Source: Dreissena polymorpha (lineage: Eukaryota > Mollusca > Bivalvia > Myida > Dreissenidae). Taken from it: a DNA stretch of 64,000 nucleotides. The notes beneath the pieces are model-generated. The model had not been told where the DNA came from. It did not search any database and saw only the letters and a program-made list of their open reading frames with translations. This document shows, in pieces, positions 34,491-45,239 of this stretch (positions are counted from its first letter, which is position 1; every line of letters begins with the position of its first letter). The stretch is taken from assembly GCF_020536995.1 (NCBI RefSeq), contig NC_068356.1, positions 26,764,972 through 26,828,971 on the forward strand. The letters run 5' to 3'. The position numbers and the translations under genes were made by a program.

Positions 34491-35028
34491 ATGGCCGACA
34501 TTCACTTGGTCAGACGACGCAGACCTCGACAATTCAGGCGAATTGACCGACAGGAGACGGACTTGACGGACGATGAGGTGCGCCGGAGGTACAGGTTTTC
34601 TTCTGACAACATTGACAGACTTGTACGACTGTTGGAGCCGTCGCTTCAAAGACCGACACGACGGAACAAGGCGCTGACCGTACGGCAACAACTCCTTCTG
34701 ACATTGAGGTTTCTTGCGTCTGGGGCATTTCTTCAAATTATTGGTGATACCTTCGGCGTAGACATTGCTACTGTGTCCCGGGTGGTGACGAACGTGACTG
34801 ACTGTTTATTCGCACTGAAAGACACTGTGATCAAGTTTCCATTGACGGACGCTGACCGACGCCGCGTTATGGCTGGTTTTTTCGCAATGAGGGGCTTCCC
34901 GGGAGTCATCGGTTGTGTTGATTGCACCCATGTACGAATAATTTCTCCCGGAGGTGAGGACGAACCGTCCTATGTAAATAGGAAAGGTTTCCACTCCCTC
35001 AATGTGCAGGCAACGTGCGACCATAAAG
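34491..35028 (+). CDS. Harbinger transposase (HARBI1-like nuclease), 5' exon only
   Basis: Reads from ATG 34491 to a likely donor AAAG|GTGAGA at 35028/35029 (about 179 aa), after which the open frame runs on to 35090. An N-terminal basic segment is followed by a helix-turn-helix-like part around residues 63-100 (TVRQQLLLTLRFLASG, GDTFGVDIATVSRVV). The DDE_4 nuclease fold starts with GVIGCVDCTHVRI (first catalytic D at residue 144) and reaches NVQATCDHKG (second D at 177). The third acidic residue, in the usual GDSGYP/RNVIE part, was not found in either strand of 35030-36780. Its partner is the Myb-like protein encoded at 36795-37814. Probably a truncated or split gene. Confidence 0.8.
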
Positions 35029-36794
35029 GTGAGATGAATTTATGTCTGTCTATGCAGTGGTATGCTTATTCATTTGAAAAATTAAAATAACACTGATTTA
35101 TTTTTAAACTGGTTGCTCCAATTTCACTCTTTAAATCCATGCATGATTAGGAACAAATGTGTTCACGAGCCGCTGTAAATACAGCAATATAGATGATTCA
35201 CTGATCCTTTCAACAGTGCCATAAATATTGCCGAACTTCAAAATCTGATTTAAATCTTTAAGTATCAAATAAATTATATCTCAAACACAAAAGATCCTCT
35301 TCAACATTAATGTCCCTGATAAATCACTGTAGGTCCATTCCGTGTACATTTCATTTAATTCTGAGTAAAATCTCATACACGCGTACAAGTATACGTCATC
35401 GTGACACGCGTCATCATGACACGATTGTAGAATTAATTGAGGTGCCTTACAGGGATTTTTGTATTGGTTGTGTGCCATTATTTACATTTTAAAGGACAGT
35501 ATATGGATTTATTTTGTTTCAACTTATACAGGCTATGTTTACTTGAATAGTTTGAAGGTTTCGCAAATCATTTTCTGAATTCAACGTCTATCAATTAAAA
35601 TCATATTCACTGTAATATTCTAATATACTAAGTGTACATGGTTTATAATAAATTAATGAAGATATTTCATTACGAGAGCAATAAACGATCACAATCAACC
35701 TATATTATTTTAAACGCGGTTTTACCCAGATTTAATACTTTTATTACTATACAGGGATGTTCACTAGCAGTTTTTTTGCCGGTGGCAACGTTCTTTTGTG
35801 GTTCTGAAAGACATATGTACACTTACATACGCATGATTTTAATATCATTCAAGTGTATATTGACATCAAAGGGAGTGGTGACAGCTTATGTGTATCAATA
35901 AAAATGTCATTGATAAAATAAGTTTTATTCCAAAAATACAGTGTATGCTATTGTTGTTGTTGTTTTTAAAATATTTATAAATATTACATTTCCAAAGATT
36001 ATCCTTATTAATTAATAAAGACTGGTCTATAACATTGATAGCATTCTACACTTTACATTTTTGTTATAACTATTGTGACATGTTGCGTCCGAATTTTCGG
36101 TCAATTAAATTATACTAAAATGCTCAGTTGTCATTTTTGTTCTGCAACTCATTGATGTGTTTGATTTGGTTCTACGTACTCTTTGTCGGTTCACTAACTT
36201 TAGTGGCAACGAACTTCACATCAGACACTGGAACTGTTGCTGAAAAATACATGTCGAAATAAAAAAAATACCCCATTGCGCGCCCCCGTTGTGTAATGCT
36301 CTTGCCGCATATATGGCCTACACGGGTGAGTCCATCTGCAAATGTCATAAGGTAGAAAGGGTACCCGGCACATTGTGTAATCATAAATTTCACATTTGTT
36401 AATCATTCAATAACAAACAAGTATTATAAACACAGACAAAAATATATCTACAGCATATCCACGTGAAAGTAATACCGCAGTCTTAAAATTTCTAGTCGGC
36501 ATTTTAAAAATATTTACCAGCAATCCCTCCGTTTTTAAACGGTCCATTTAAACCTAACGGAACGACTGGCATATGCTTATTCATTTGAAAATTGGAATTT
36601 GCGCAGTGGACATGTGCAAGAGCTTGTGTTTGATATTCATATGTTACGTGTGGGGAAATTTTAGTCTTAATATACGTGTTGGGCAATTTTAGTGTTAAAT
36701 TATTTCAATAAAAAGGAGCATTAATTGTAGATGTGGATGGATCATTGTATGGCAGTTCTATTATTTGACATCGGTTATATGGACGAATTAAAAT

Positions 36795-37814
36795 TTATTG
36801 GAATGAACACATTTTGGAATCGAAGTAAGGTGGAATTTGTATGTGTATACCATCAACGGGGACGATCGCTGGTTCGTCTGTGACCTGCGGCGTCTCCGTT
36901 GCGTGGCCATTGCTGCCCTGACAGTCCAGGAACAAGGAGGATCCAACTTTTGCCGCTTCAATAAGTGGGACCAAGTCCACAAGCGCATCGTAGGCAGCCT
37001 GGGATGATAAATCTGAAACAAATGAATCCAAGTGTTTATCAAATGTTTCAATGTAAGCAAAAGTGGAAAAATGCTACGATGTTTCGAAAACTTGGATTAA
37101 AGACTTCTTTGTAATTACAGTGTATCGAATTTAATTGAACAACACGCACCTCCAAATATAGCAGTGTCAGCGTCATCGCTAACACCGTGAAAACTGGCGG
37201 AGCCCGCGAATAGCTCCGACACTGCCGCCGACGTCTTCGTCATTTCTGGCAACTTTCTGCCGCCGCCAGTACCAGCCAACCCTAGCTTCTGGTCAGTTAC
37301 TTCTTTCTTTGCATTCTTTTTCTGTATAATATAAAGCTTGTGTGACGCAAACACGACAGCTTACAAGATATAATAACAAAATCCTGATTAGTCGTATGGG
37401 TAGAATCAATAAAGAATTGTTAGTTGTATTTTAATCATGACATTTGAAGGAAAATTAACTAGGACTAGGTATTAAAGCATCTCGACCTAAAGTCGTGCGT
37501 TTATCAAATCTTATACTGTACAATACATTGAATATATTTAAAATTAAATTAAGTAATATATAACGTTGATATAATACCATGTTGTTCCATTTCATCTTCA
37601 CTTGGTTTACTGTCCGCGGACCGTTTCCAACTGCGTTGACCTTTTCAGTCAATTGCTCCCACAGCAAACGCACTTTCCTCGCGGCTCCGGGGCCACCGTT
37701 GCTGTGGGATTCTTGCATTTGATTGATATTGTCAAACATAAACTCTCGAATGACCTCGATCTCCATCGGACTCATCATTTTTGATTTTTTTCTATCGCAA
37801 TCGATATCCGCCAT
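36795..37814 (-). CDS. Myb/SANT-like DNA-binding protein of the Harbinger element, three exons
   Basis: Exon 1 (37814-37578, minus) begins MADIDCDRKKSKMMSPMEIE and holds a Myb/SANT-like domain (EVIREFMFDNINQM, LLWEQLTEKVNAVG, TVNQVKMKWNNM), ending at ATG|GTATTA. Exon 2 (37321-37150) starts after TTATACAG with KKNAKKEVTDQKLGLAGT and ends GGAG|GTGCGT. Exon 3 (37012-36795) follows TTTGTTTCAG with DLSSQAAYDALVDL and ends at a stop. The phases join without a break to 208 aa, and an AATAAA lies just past the stop on this strand. In known Harbinger systems the Myb-like protein binds the element ends and imports or helps the nuclease. The exon model is by eye, but all three junctions are canonical and frame-consistent. 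Confidence 0.75.
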
Positions 37815-37889
37815 TATTATTGTTTTGCCTAGATATCGTTTGGTAATGTTTACGGAAATACAAAATCGGAATTATGGGAAAAATAACTT

Positions 37890-38025
37890 GGGTTAAAAAT
37901 AAGTATTTACCATGGTTAGCTTACCATGTGGTTAAAAGCTTTATACAAGTAAAAATTAACCATGGTATCTTAACTACGATTTTAACCTTGGTTACTTATT
38001 TACTATGGTAATTTTTAACCAAGGT
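37890..38025. promoter_or_regulatory. Subterminal TTAACCATGGTTAA-type motif cluster, right side
   Basis: Counterpart of the left cluster: TTACCATGGTTAGC, TTACCATGTGGTTAA, TTAACCATGGTA, TTAACCTTGGTTA and TTTACTATGGTAA before the right terminus, upstream of the Myb-like gene start. Confidence 0.5.
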
Positions 38026-38479
38026 TTATACAATTGGCTGCAGGAGACAATACATACTCCCTTATTACTTCAAGCGACCATCAGTATACAAATCCAAAGG
38101 TCTTATGGAAACGTGGATAACTTTTTTTGGAGAGTAGCCGGTAAAAAGGGTGAGAAAATAGCCCATTTTGATTTGTGAAAAGTTCTTTCTTGGTTTGTAC
38201 ATGACAGACCTTTTTTATTGTTTAAATCAATTCAGTTTAGATTGCTCTTCTAGAAAGGGTATAGTTTTGGGGGTCTGTATGCGCAAAAAGTTGCATTTAT
38301 TTTGGCTTAAAGTTGTCGCTTTTACATATATACTTTTTAGTAAATTGTGACATAAACCCACTTTGTGTATTAACAAGTGAGTCGACTGTAAATGTAAAAA
38401 TTGGCAGAAAGAAAAACATAGTTGTTGGACACAAGTACACACACGATTACTTGAACGTCTATAAGGAGTAGTGTTTAAT

Positions 38480-39060
38480 AATTATTTTGAATGAAGCAGT
38501 GAATTAAAAAGGTTTCGGGTTTCAGGTTGATAAACCTTAAGCAACAGTGACGGGCTCTGAGAGCACCGACTTTACAATAATCATAATAAGTGAAACTGAC
38601 AGTTTTATGTGCGAAACGTCGGCATGGGCTATCGGCCTTCAGCGAATAGTGCCGGGCTCTGAGAGCAGGTAGGTAGGGATTGACCCAATCATTGTACCGG
38701 CTGCAGTCATGATTCATTTTCAGGTACGTATACTGGATACGGTTAACATTGTTGTCTTACACAAATTATTTTTAACATCAAACTAGGATAGTCAATGCCA
38801 GTTTTATTTCTTAGAATCCATTGTTCGTATTTTGCTTATTTCGGTTTCGAGCAAAGCAGGAATCTAAGTGGATCACATATATTTGCATATTTGTTTTAAA
38901 TAATTACTATAATTATTGTTCTTTTATTTGACTCATTGCATAGTCAATGTCAGTTTTTTGCGAAATTCTTAGAATCCACGGTTTGTATTTTGCTTATTTC
39001 GGTTTCGGGCAACACATGAATATAAGTGGATCACACATGTTTTAAGTATTGGCTTTAATT
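38480..39060. repeat. Two local tandem duplications
   Basis: 'cgggctctgagagca' with flanks occurs at about 38549 and 38649 (period ~100 bp). A longer ~150-bp duplication spans about 38791-38890 and 38941-39045, sharing 'agtcaatgycagtttt', 'gtattttgcttatttcggtt' and 'taagtggatcacaya' with several differences. Confidence 0.65.
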
Positions 39061-39094
39061 AATGTTTTTTCACTCAAGCCATTGCCAATTGATT

Positions 39095-39180
39095 CTTTTG
39101 TAAAGCGCCTTTAAACGAACAATACTGTATGAAAAGGGTTCTATATAAATGTTGTATTAGTAGTAATTGTAGTAGTAGTA
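39095..39180 (+). mobile_element. SINE-like 3' tail
   Basis: 'gtaaagcgcctttaaacgaa' then 'ctatataaatgttgtatta' and a run of TAG/TAA trinucleotides (39160-39185) resembles the conserved tail of widespread metazoan SINEs that end in (ATT)n-type repeats. No tRNA-like head was found just upstream, so it is a truncated copy at best. Confidence 0.45.
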
Positions 39181-39185
39181 TTAAG

Positions 39186-41890
39186 AATACCTTAAAAGCC
39201 CATATTCAAAGTGGTAAGTCTGGACTGGGTGTAGGACCAAGGGTGCCGTGCCCCATTATGGCAGAATATGGGTTAAAATGCCCGATGCTGAAAAGGGCGG
39301 TCATACTTGGTGCACAGATTAGTCCAAATTTGTCACCTCAGTGTTGCACTGAGCTCAAATGACTTGGTCAGTCACCTGTGTGACAACAGTCTGTGCGTCA
39401 ATGCGAGTCATTTTACCATTGAGCCACTGTCAACCAACATGGATCGCAAGGACATGCTTCCATCAAATAATGCAATGGCCATGGTCGGGCTCCTAATCGT
39501 TTATTTGGTAAAAACCTACAACAATTATTAAAATAAGCATTATAATATAGATATGTATACAGCATACATCATATGTTCACTCAGCACGTGAATACGTATG
39601 TGTAAATATTTCATTTTTAACTTTTAATATGTTTTAATTATGTTTATTGCACAATGTGGGGACGGCAACCGTACAATCTGTCGTACAGTCCGCCGTCAGT
39701 GAGTGAGTAGGTAAGAATTTAAAAACAAAACCGACGAGGCGTCTTCTTAAAACATGTTTATGATGCTGCAGGGGTGGGAGGCTGATGTAATCTGGTTAAG
39801 GATCACTCATTCCTCTGCAATAATGCATCTCCTCGTGCAGTTTGTTCTCTTTCTTTCCCTTGTGCTGGCTCGTAAACAGAGGTCCAGATAAGATGCGTAT
39901 TTGCGTAAAATACGCATGAAAAAACAGAAAATACGCATGGCTTAAAATTTTGTTGAGTAAAAAAACTCCTGGCTAAATTCGGATTACGCATCGTATGCAA
40001 TTTCAATGCGTATTAGCCGTTTATACATGAATATAAGTTCATGTAATCATGACTGGTTCCCGTCATTGTGTCCACACCAGTAAAAAACGTAGTGAAATCA
40101 CCTTCTATGTACAGAATGTGGTTCCCGACCTGATTTACTCCTCAGTCAGAACGGTATCATTTCATTTTGGCCCACGATAAAGGCTGATGTTGACACACCG
40201 GACTCTCCGCTGTATTGTGGAGAATCGATATACGCTAATGGTGAAAACATTTGACATCACATTCGAAAAAAAAAAACCGAATCGCCCAACTTCAAGCATG
40301 TAAGTTTTGCTATCAGTTCATCTCTTGTGTGGCCTTTTTTCCATCAATATAAAGAAGTGAAACTCCAGCTGCTGGAGCAGTATTGAATTTTCATTAAAAA
40401 CAATTAGTTGGTCCTTTATTTAAGGCAAGTGACCAATTGCCCAAACAGTACAAAACAGCACAATACAGCACAATACAAACCAACATAAACACAAAATATG
40501 AATAAAGCTGGGGTCACCGCCTTGGAACGGTCAATGCAAAGCATTGGGGGTTTAAACCTGGTTATAGAGCGCTCAACCTCACACTTAGCCCAGCAATATT
40601 CATAATACATTTAAGTGTAAATAAAATTTAACGTCATAGCATTGTAACTCAAATTAAACAATAATAAAAGGGAATTAAAACGCATTCAATTTAATTACTA
40701 TTTAATTACTCAATTGCATTGAAGATACAAGAGTAACAGAATTACAACTTTTTGACGAACGATCAAATAAAACTATTAACAATTGTCAACTACATTCCTT
40801 CTTTATAGAAAATATTTGAGAATATAGAATCATGGAGTTAATATCTCAGATAATCATCGCGCGAACACAGGAAGAAGCAGCAATAATGGGTGTAAAAATT
40901 CCATATTACATAGCTTGGTTGTTTATGTGACTGCTAAAAAAATAAAAATAATTAAATCAAACAAGAAACGCCTATCAGAGAGAAAATATAAATAAAATGG
41001 AACGTTATAAAGCACTGTTTAAATGGCAGCCGAAATAAACATATATAATAAACAAGTTTTACTGATACCAACCGCTTACCATTCAGATAACGTGACTAAG
41101 CACGTGTTTAAACTGTTACATATATTAAAATCCGGTTTGCAATCAATGAATCCACTAGAATCATTATGTAATGAGAAAACTTGCTGCTTGCTTGTTTTTC
41201 ATATGACCGTCACGATCTGTGCCGCCCCGACCGGCAGTCCCTGTCCCGAAAGCGCTTTTCTTTTTGTGACATGTTCCGCAGCGTCTGCATGTGTTTATGT
41301 TTTAATTTTAATGTCATGTAAATAAAAAAAAATTAATGGCGAGCCAGTTATAAATGGTCGATCTCTATTAAGTCGACATCGTCATTAGTAACACCAGAAA
41401 AAATTGTACGTCCTATTATTGACAGTTTATTAAATAAAACAAAAGTTATTGCTTTATTGTGTACACAACTGCTTGTAATAGCAAGTTAACACTACATGTA
41501 CAATTTATTATTAATTCTGGTCCTTTGAACATAAATACTCCTTAAAATTATCGGATTTTGATTTTTACTCATCAATTAAAAAATTCATGAGTGAAATACC
41601 CCTCGGCTGAAAAAATTATCTGGAGCTCTGCTCGTAAAGCACGTGCTTTCTTGACTGTTGACGGCCCCATTTCTGTTTCGGATGCTGTTTTTCTCATCAG
41701 CTATCAGCCCAATTACCTTTGATCCAGTTGCTAAGCTTGATTTAAGATGAATAGTCTTTTCCAGTACAGAGTCTGCATAGCCGTGGTTCAGTTTGTGTAC
41801 CTGTCCATGTATTCGCCCACACAGTTACATGAGAAAGTAAGAAAGTAACATTTTTTGTGTTCACAGCTTGATAGGACCTTATGACGGCTT
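39186..41890. other. Intergenic stretch with one probable dispersed repeat
   Basis: No gene is supported. 40410-40620 ('acagcacaatacagcacaat', 'ttggaacggtcaatgcaaag', 'gggggtttaaacctggttat') has the look of a dispersed mollusc repeat, but no second copy in the window proves it. 41023-41325 holds a 100-aa open frame with no recognisable family. Confidence 0.35.
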
Positions 41891-41894
41891 TACA

Positions 41895-43465
41895 TTTCTA
41901 TGTCGTGGTCAAAAGTTTCGTGGCTTCCAGAGCCAAAGAACCTAACACAATTTCAATACACTTTTTGAGAACTCCTTGATCACTGTCCACCATTTTAATC
42001 TTGACATTTTCTGGCATAATGTTTTGGCTGGCCTGATATTGCCTGAACAAACGTATCTGTACTTGGTACACTGACTTCCGCAGTAATCCATACATCATAA
42101 GAAAATGATTGATATGACCTCTGGCATTGCCTCTTCAAACCCTCAATTTTACCCTTATATTTATTGTGAGCCGCTTTAGGGTTGACCAAACATCTTTATT
42201 TAACAGACAGCGCAATCCTATTTCTAATACATTGTATTCGACTTTGCACGGTCCGAGAGTATTTTCTAAGAGAAAATGACTTTGTTGATTTCTCGATTCA
42301 GGGAGTTGCCAAAATGCCTGAGATCCTTCAGATTGCCTACTTTGTGGCTCTGAGAGCTGTTAACTCATTGGAAAGCTCTGCTCTCACCGTCACATGTGAA
42401 GTTGGCTATGTTAATATCCCGAGATATATGCCTATCCTAACGACCTGTTCCTTTTCCCTTCGTCCCCTAGTTGGTCACTTTCAGATACATTTGCCGAACA
42501 ATGGCCCCTGTCACTTAACTGGGTTCCCCTTGTTTGTTAGCTCTGGAGCAGCTATGCAAAGTTAATGGCTACGTGTGCTACTAAAATGTGTATGTTTTTA
42601 GTATCATGTTCACACATGGTGGTGGCAGCAATCGTTCCCGCTTGAAATGGTGTTGCGTCTGACTTGATAATCGGGTTGTTGTAACAACTGTCTCATTCAA
42701 CATTGACCATGGAGGAACTATTTGGCCTATTTTTGCATTTTCAGTAACCAAGTTTTTCGAAATGTCAGCCATGCTGTTCTTATTTAAGGACTTCAGGGCG
42801 GCGCACACATTGTTTGCTTGTTTCTGCATGGCAAGAGGAGTAGGCGCAATGATATTGCTTGCGTTCAGTATTCTGCGCGAAATTGTGTTCCCAATCGAAG
42901 TACTGGCAACGCTTATTTGAAAGACAATATTGATCTGTGCTGATCTCCTGCCCTTGCCCTTGATATTGACTTCATTATACAGTTTGTAGTATTTGCCAAC
43001 ATAAAGAAAGGTACATTTCATCCTCTCTTTCCACTCAAAGCCCCACTTCATTGATGCAACGCCGTCAATGACCAAGACTCCCATACATTTGCTATTGTGC
43101 AACCTATGTTTTCTTTTTTCAGTGGACATCATAGTTGGCAGTAGAGCAGGGACACAGATCTTGTTTGTGCGCAAGTCGGGATGGACTTTCGATGAAGCTG
43201 GAACATTCAACCGGTCTACATTGCAGGCCCTGTTTACTCGTGGACGCAACGGCTTAAGTGGTGTTTCAGAACCGTCTTCGTCACAAAAAGTAAGGATATT
43301 TTCACTTGTATGAATCCGATTAATAAAGGCAGACCTTTCTAGCATTTCAGATCTATTGTTGGCGATTGAGTCTCTCCCATATTTGTGCTGTTTCCATCTT
43401 TTTGCGCTATTTTGACCGCTTTTAAAGCCAATGCCCAGTAATTTTTGGCTTTTTCTTACAAACAA
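41895..43465 (-). pseudogene. Decayed Mutator-like-domain transposase
   Basis: The first frame (43465-42581, minus) encodes about 294 aa with blocks seen in mollusc 'Mutator-like transposase' proteins: MKWGFEWKERMKC, KLYNEVNIKGKGRRSAQINI, VASTSIGNTISRRILNASNI and PTPLAMQKQANNV. Near 42735 the match moves to another frame (CYNNPIIKSDATPFQAGTIA), showing a frameshift, and pieces continue leftwards (ANVSESDQLGDEGK near 42480; KMVDSDQGVLKK near 41960-42000). It is a DNA-transposon relic with several lesions. No terminal inverted repeats were assigned. Confidence 0.65.
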
Positions 43466-43619
43466 ACCCTATTTTGACCACATATGTCCTTTAAGATCTT
43501 TAAAAGTCCCAGTTTGTTGGCACAAAAGGTATACAATTTATATTAGGGATACAAGAGGTTACAAAAACATGAAACGGTTTAACTTTTGCCGTAACCGGTT
43601 AATAACCGGTTAACAGAAA

Positions 43620-45239
43620 AACCTTAATGCACGAACTATCAACCTATGTGAGCAATTAATTTATACAACATAGATCCATAAAAATGTTGCAATAAATTTC
43701 TTTTAAAAGTCATTTAACCCATCATATACTTTGCTTAAACAATATAGGTGAGTATTCTGAGCGGTGTCTTACATCGGTTTGAAACAGTCCGACCATCACA
43801 ACCATTGCCAGACATATTCACAAAACACATTTAAAATGCATATAAAACAAAAGCACATTTTTTAATAGGCTGCTTATTACTTAAATGTTTGATTGACAGA
43901 CATATAAAAAAGGTTCAAACTTCGATACACTTCTCGAATAATATAGTAATAAATATTGTGGGAGCTGGTGAGAGCTCTAACAGTGTCACCGCTTAAACAC
44001 ATTATTTTTAATTAGTCAACGGTATCGGAATAATGAAGACGCTGTACGTTGTCATAACAACCGATGTCCGATGTTGACACATACAAATCAGTAATCTATA
44101 GCATTAAAATAGGCGTGACAGGACTTAATAACGTTCACACAAACAATCACATTTCAAAGAAATTGGCTCTTCACATGATAACACTTTTTATAATACCTTA
44201 TTTTCGTTTCAAAGGTGTACATCAATTACCTCGGGAAGCAATATATACGGTATCCCTCATCTGTCTATGAAATGTAATTATTATTGGAATATTTATCTTT
44301 AACAGTAATCTCGTTGTCGGAAATTAGCAGTATAACACCGGGGTACATGAAAAGAAGCATTAACCAGTCAACATACCGTTAACAGAAATTAAATTCAAAA
44401 TAATGTATAGTTTCTTCTCAGTAATATCCTATTCATCAACGTCTGTATGAACGGAAATATGTAATTGTATCACCAATCATCGAAGCGGCATATCAAAAGC
44501 CCTAACTCATATTGATTAATGAACACCATGTTGAGAGTGCGTTATTATTTGTGAACAAACTAATGGGAATGAGGAGCAAACGGATACATTCTCTAATTAA
44601 TCGAACTACCTGTAGTGTTAACTCGATATATACATTGTATATTAATAAAATTCATATAATATGCCTAGTCATCCATATAAAAAATTTCTGTACTTTATCA
44701 AACGGAAAAATCAAGTCTCCATACTAGTTTTTGTTAAATAAAACAGATTTTTTTTTCAAATGAATGTAATTTAAAGTAGCGCCTTGACAAATTTTCGTAA
44801 TTTTAATAAATATATTGACACAAATTTACTAACAAATGTACAGTGTGATCTATTTTAGACTAATTTCACTTGTAAGGAACTAATTGTATTTGTTTTGCCT
44901 TCACCGGTGTAAGAAACAGAACCTAAACTGCTGTCACTGTGATAATAAGGCTTAAGACATAAAACGCTATTTTAATGAAACACGTATTTCCAAAGTGTCG
45001 ATGAACAGTGTTACAAACGTCTAATAAATTTGACCAAACCGATTTGTGAGTTTTCATTAAAGAAACGGTATTTGCTTTTAAATTGGCAGGAGTGTAATTT
45101 CGCTGGTACGAACAAAATATAATGATGAATGTTCAAGGTGCAGGATCACGTGACTTCGTGGGTTTTCCAACGGATGTAAACACACCGGTAACTGGTGCTT
45201 TTTTCAAGTATCTGTTTAAAACAATTTTTCTTTTGAATT
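43620..45239. other. Left internal part of the hAT element
   Basis: Non-coding AT-rich sequence between the left hAT terminus and the LTR-type composite. No frame of note. Confidence 0.5.

Larger units (their letters stand above)
34318..38039. mobile_element. PIF/Harbinger DNA transposon, internally reduced
   Basis: The ends are inverted repeats: GCCAATTGTATAAAC at the left and its complement GTTTATACAATTGGC at the right (before a T). GCA occurs at both outer edges (34315-34317 and 38040-38042), a candidate 3-bp target duplication. It carries the two genes typical of Harbinger elements: a DDE nuclease (34491 on, plus) and a Myb/SANT-like protein (36795-37814, minus), arranged convergently. 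Subterminal regions hold many copies of a TTAACCATGGTTAA-like word. The nuclease gene lacks a recognisable 3' part, so it is probably non-autonomous now. 35100-36780 contains no recognisable exon. Confidence 0.85.
33255..38165 (+). pseudogene. LINE reverse-transcriptase relic split by a Harbinger element
   Basis: Left part (33255-34317): pieces match QSWIEGLV, NNRGITLVNCFFQAIYQSLK, FRKGRSTEDPIFILHSLV, NALWLKLIKTGIDKNLLSIL and KNMYQKVQ, then FDAFITPIPI, and close to the right edge EYEYRFMLIYPSYNEIR. The last block equals the knuckle region of the LINE ORF2 at about 31830-31890. The right part resumes after 38039 as QYILPYYFKRPSVYK, which continues that block (KKYIKKHYYVRPSMFK in the complete copy). 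Frame changes and stops show decay before the Harbinger insertion (34318-38039). Confidence 0.8.

Noticed and set aside
42182-42565. 127-aa plus-strand frame
   Set aside because: Overlaps the minus-strand Mutator-like transposase relic and has no family signal of its own.
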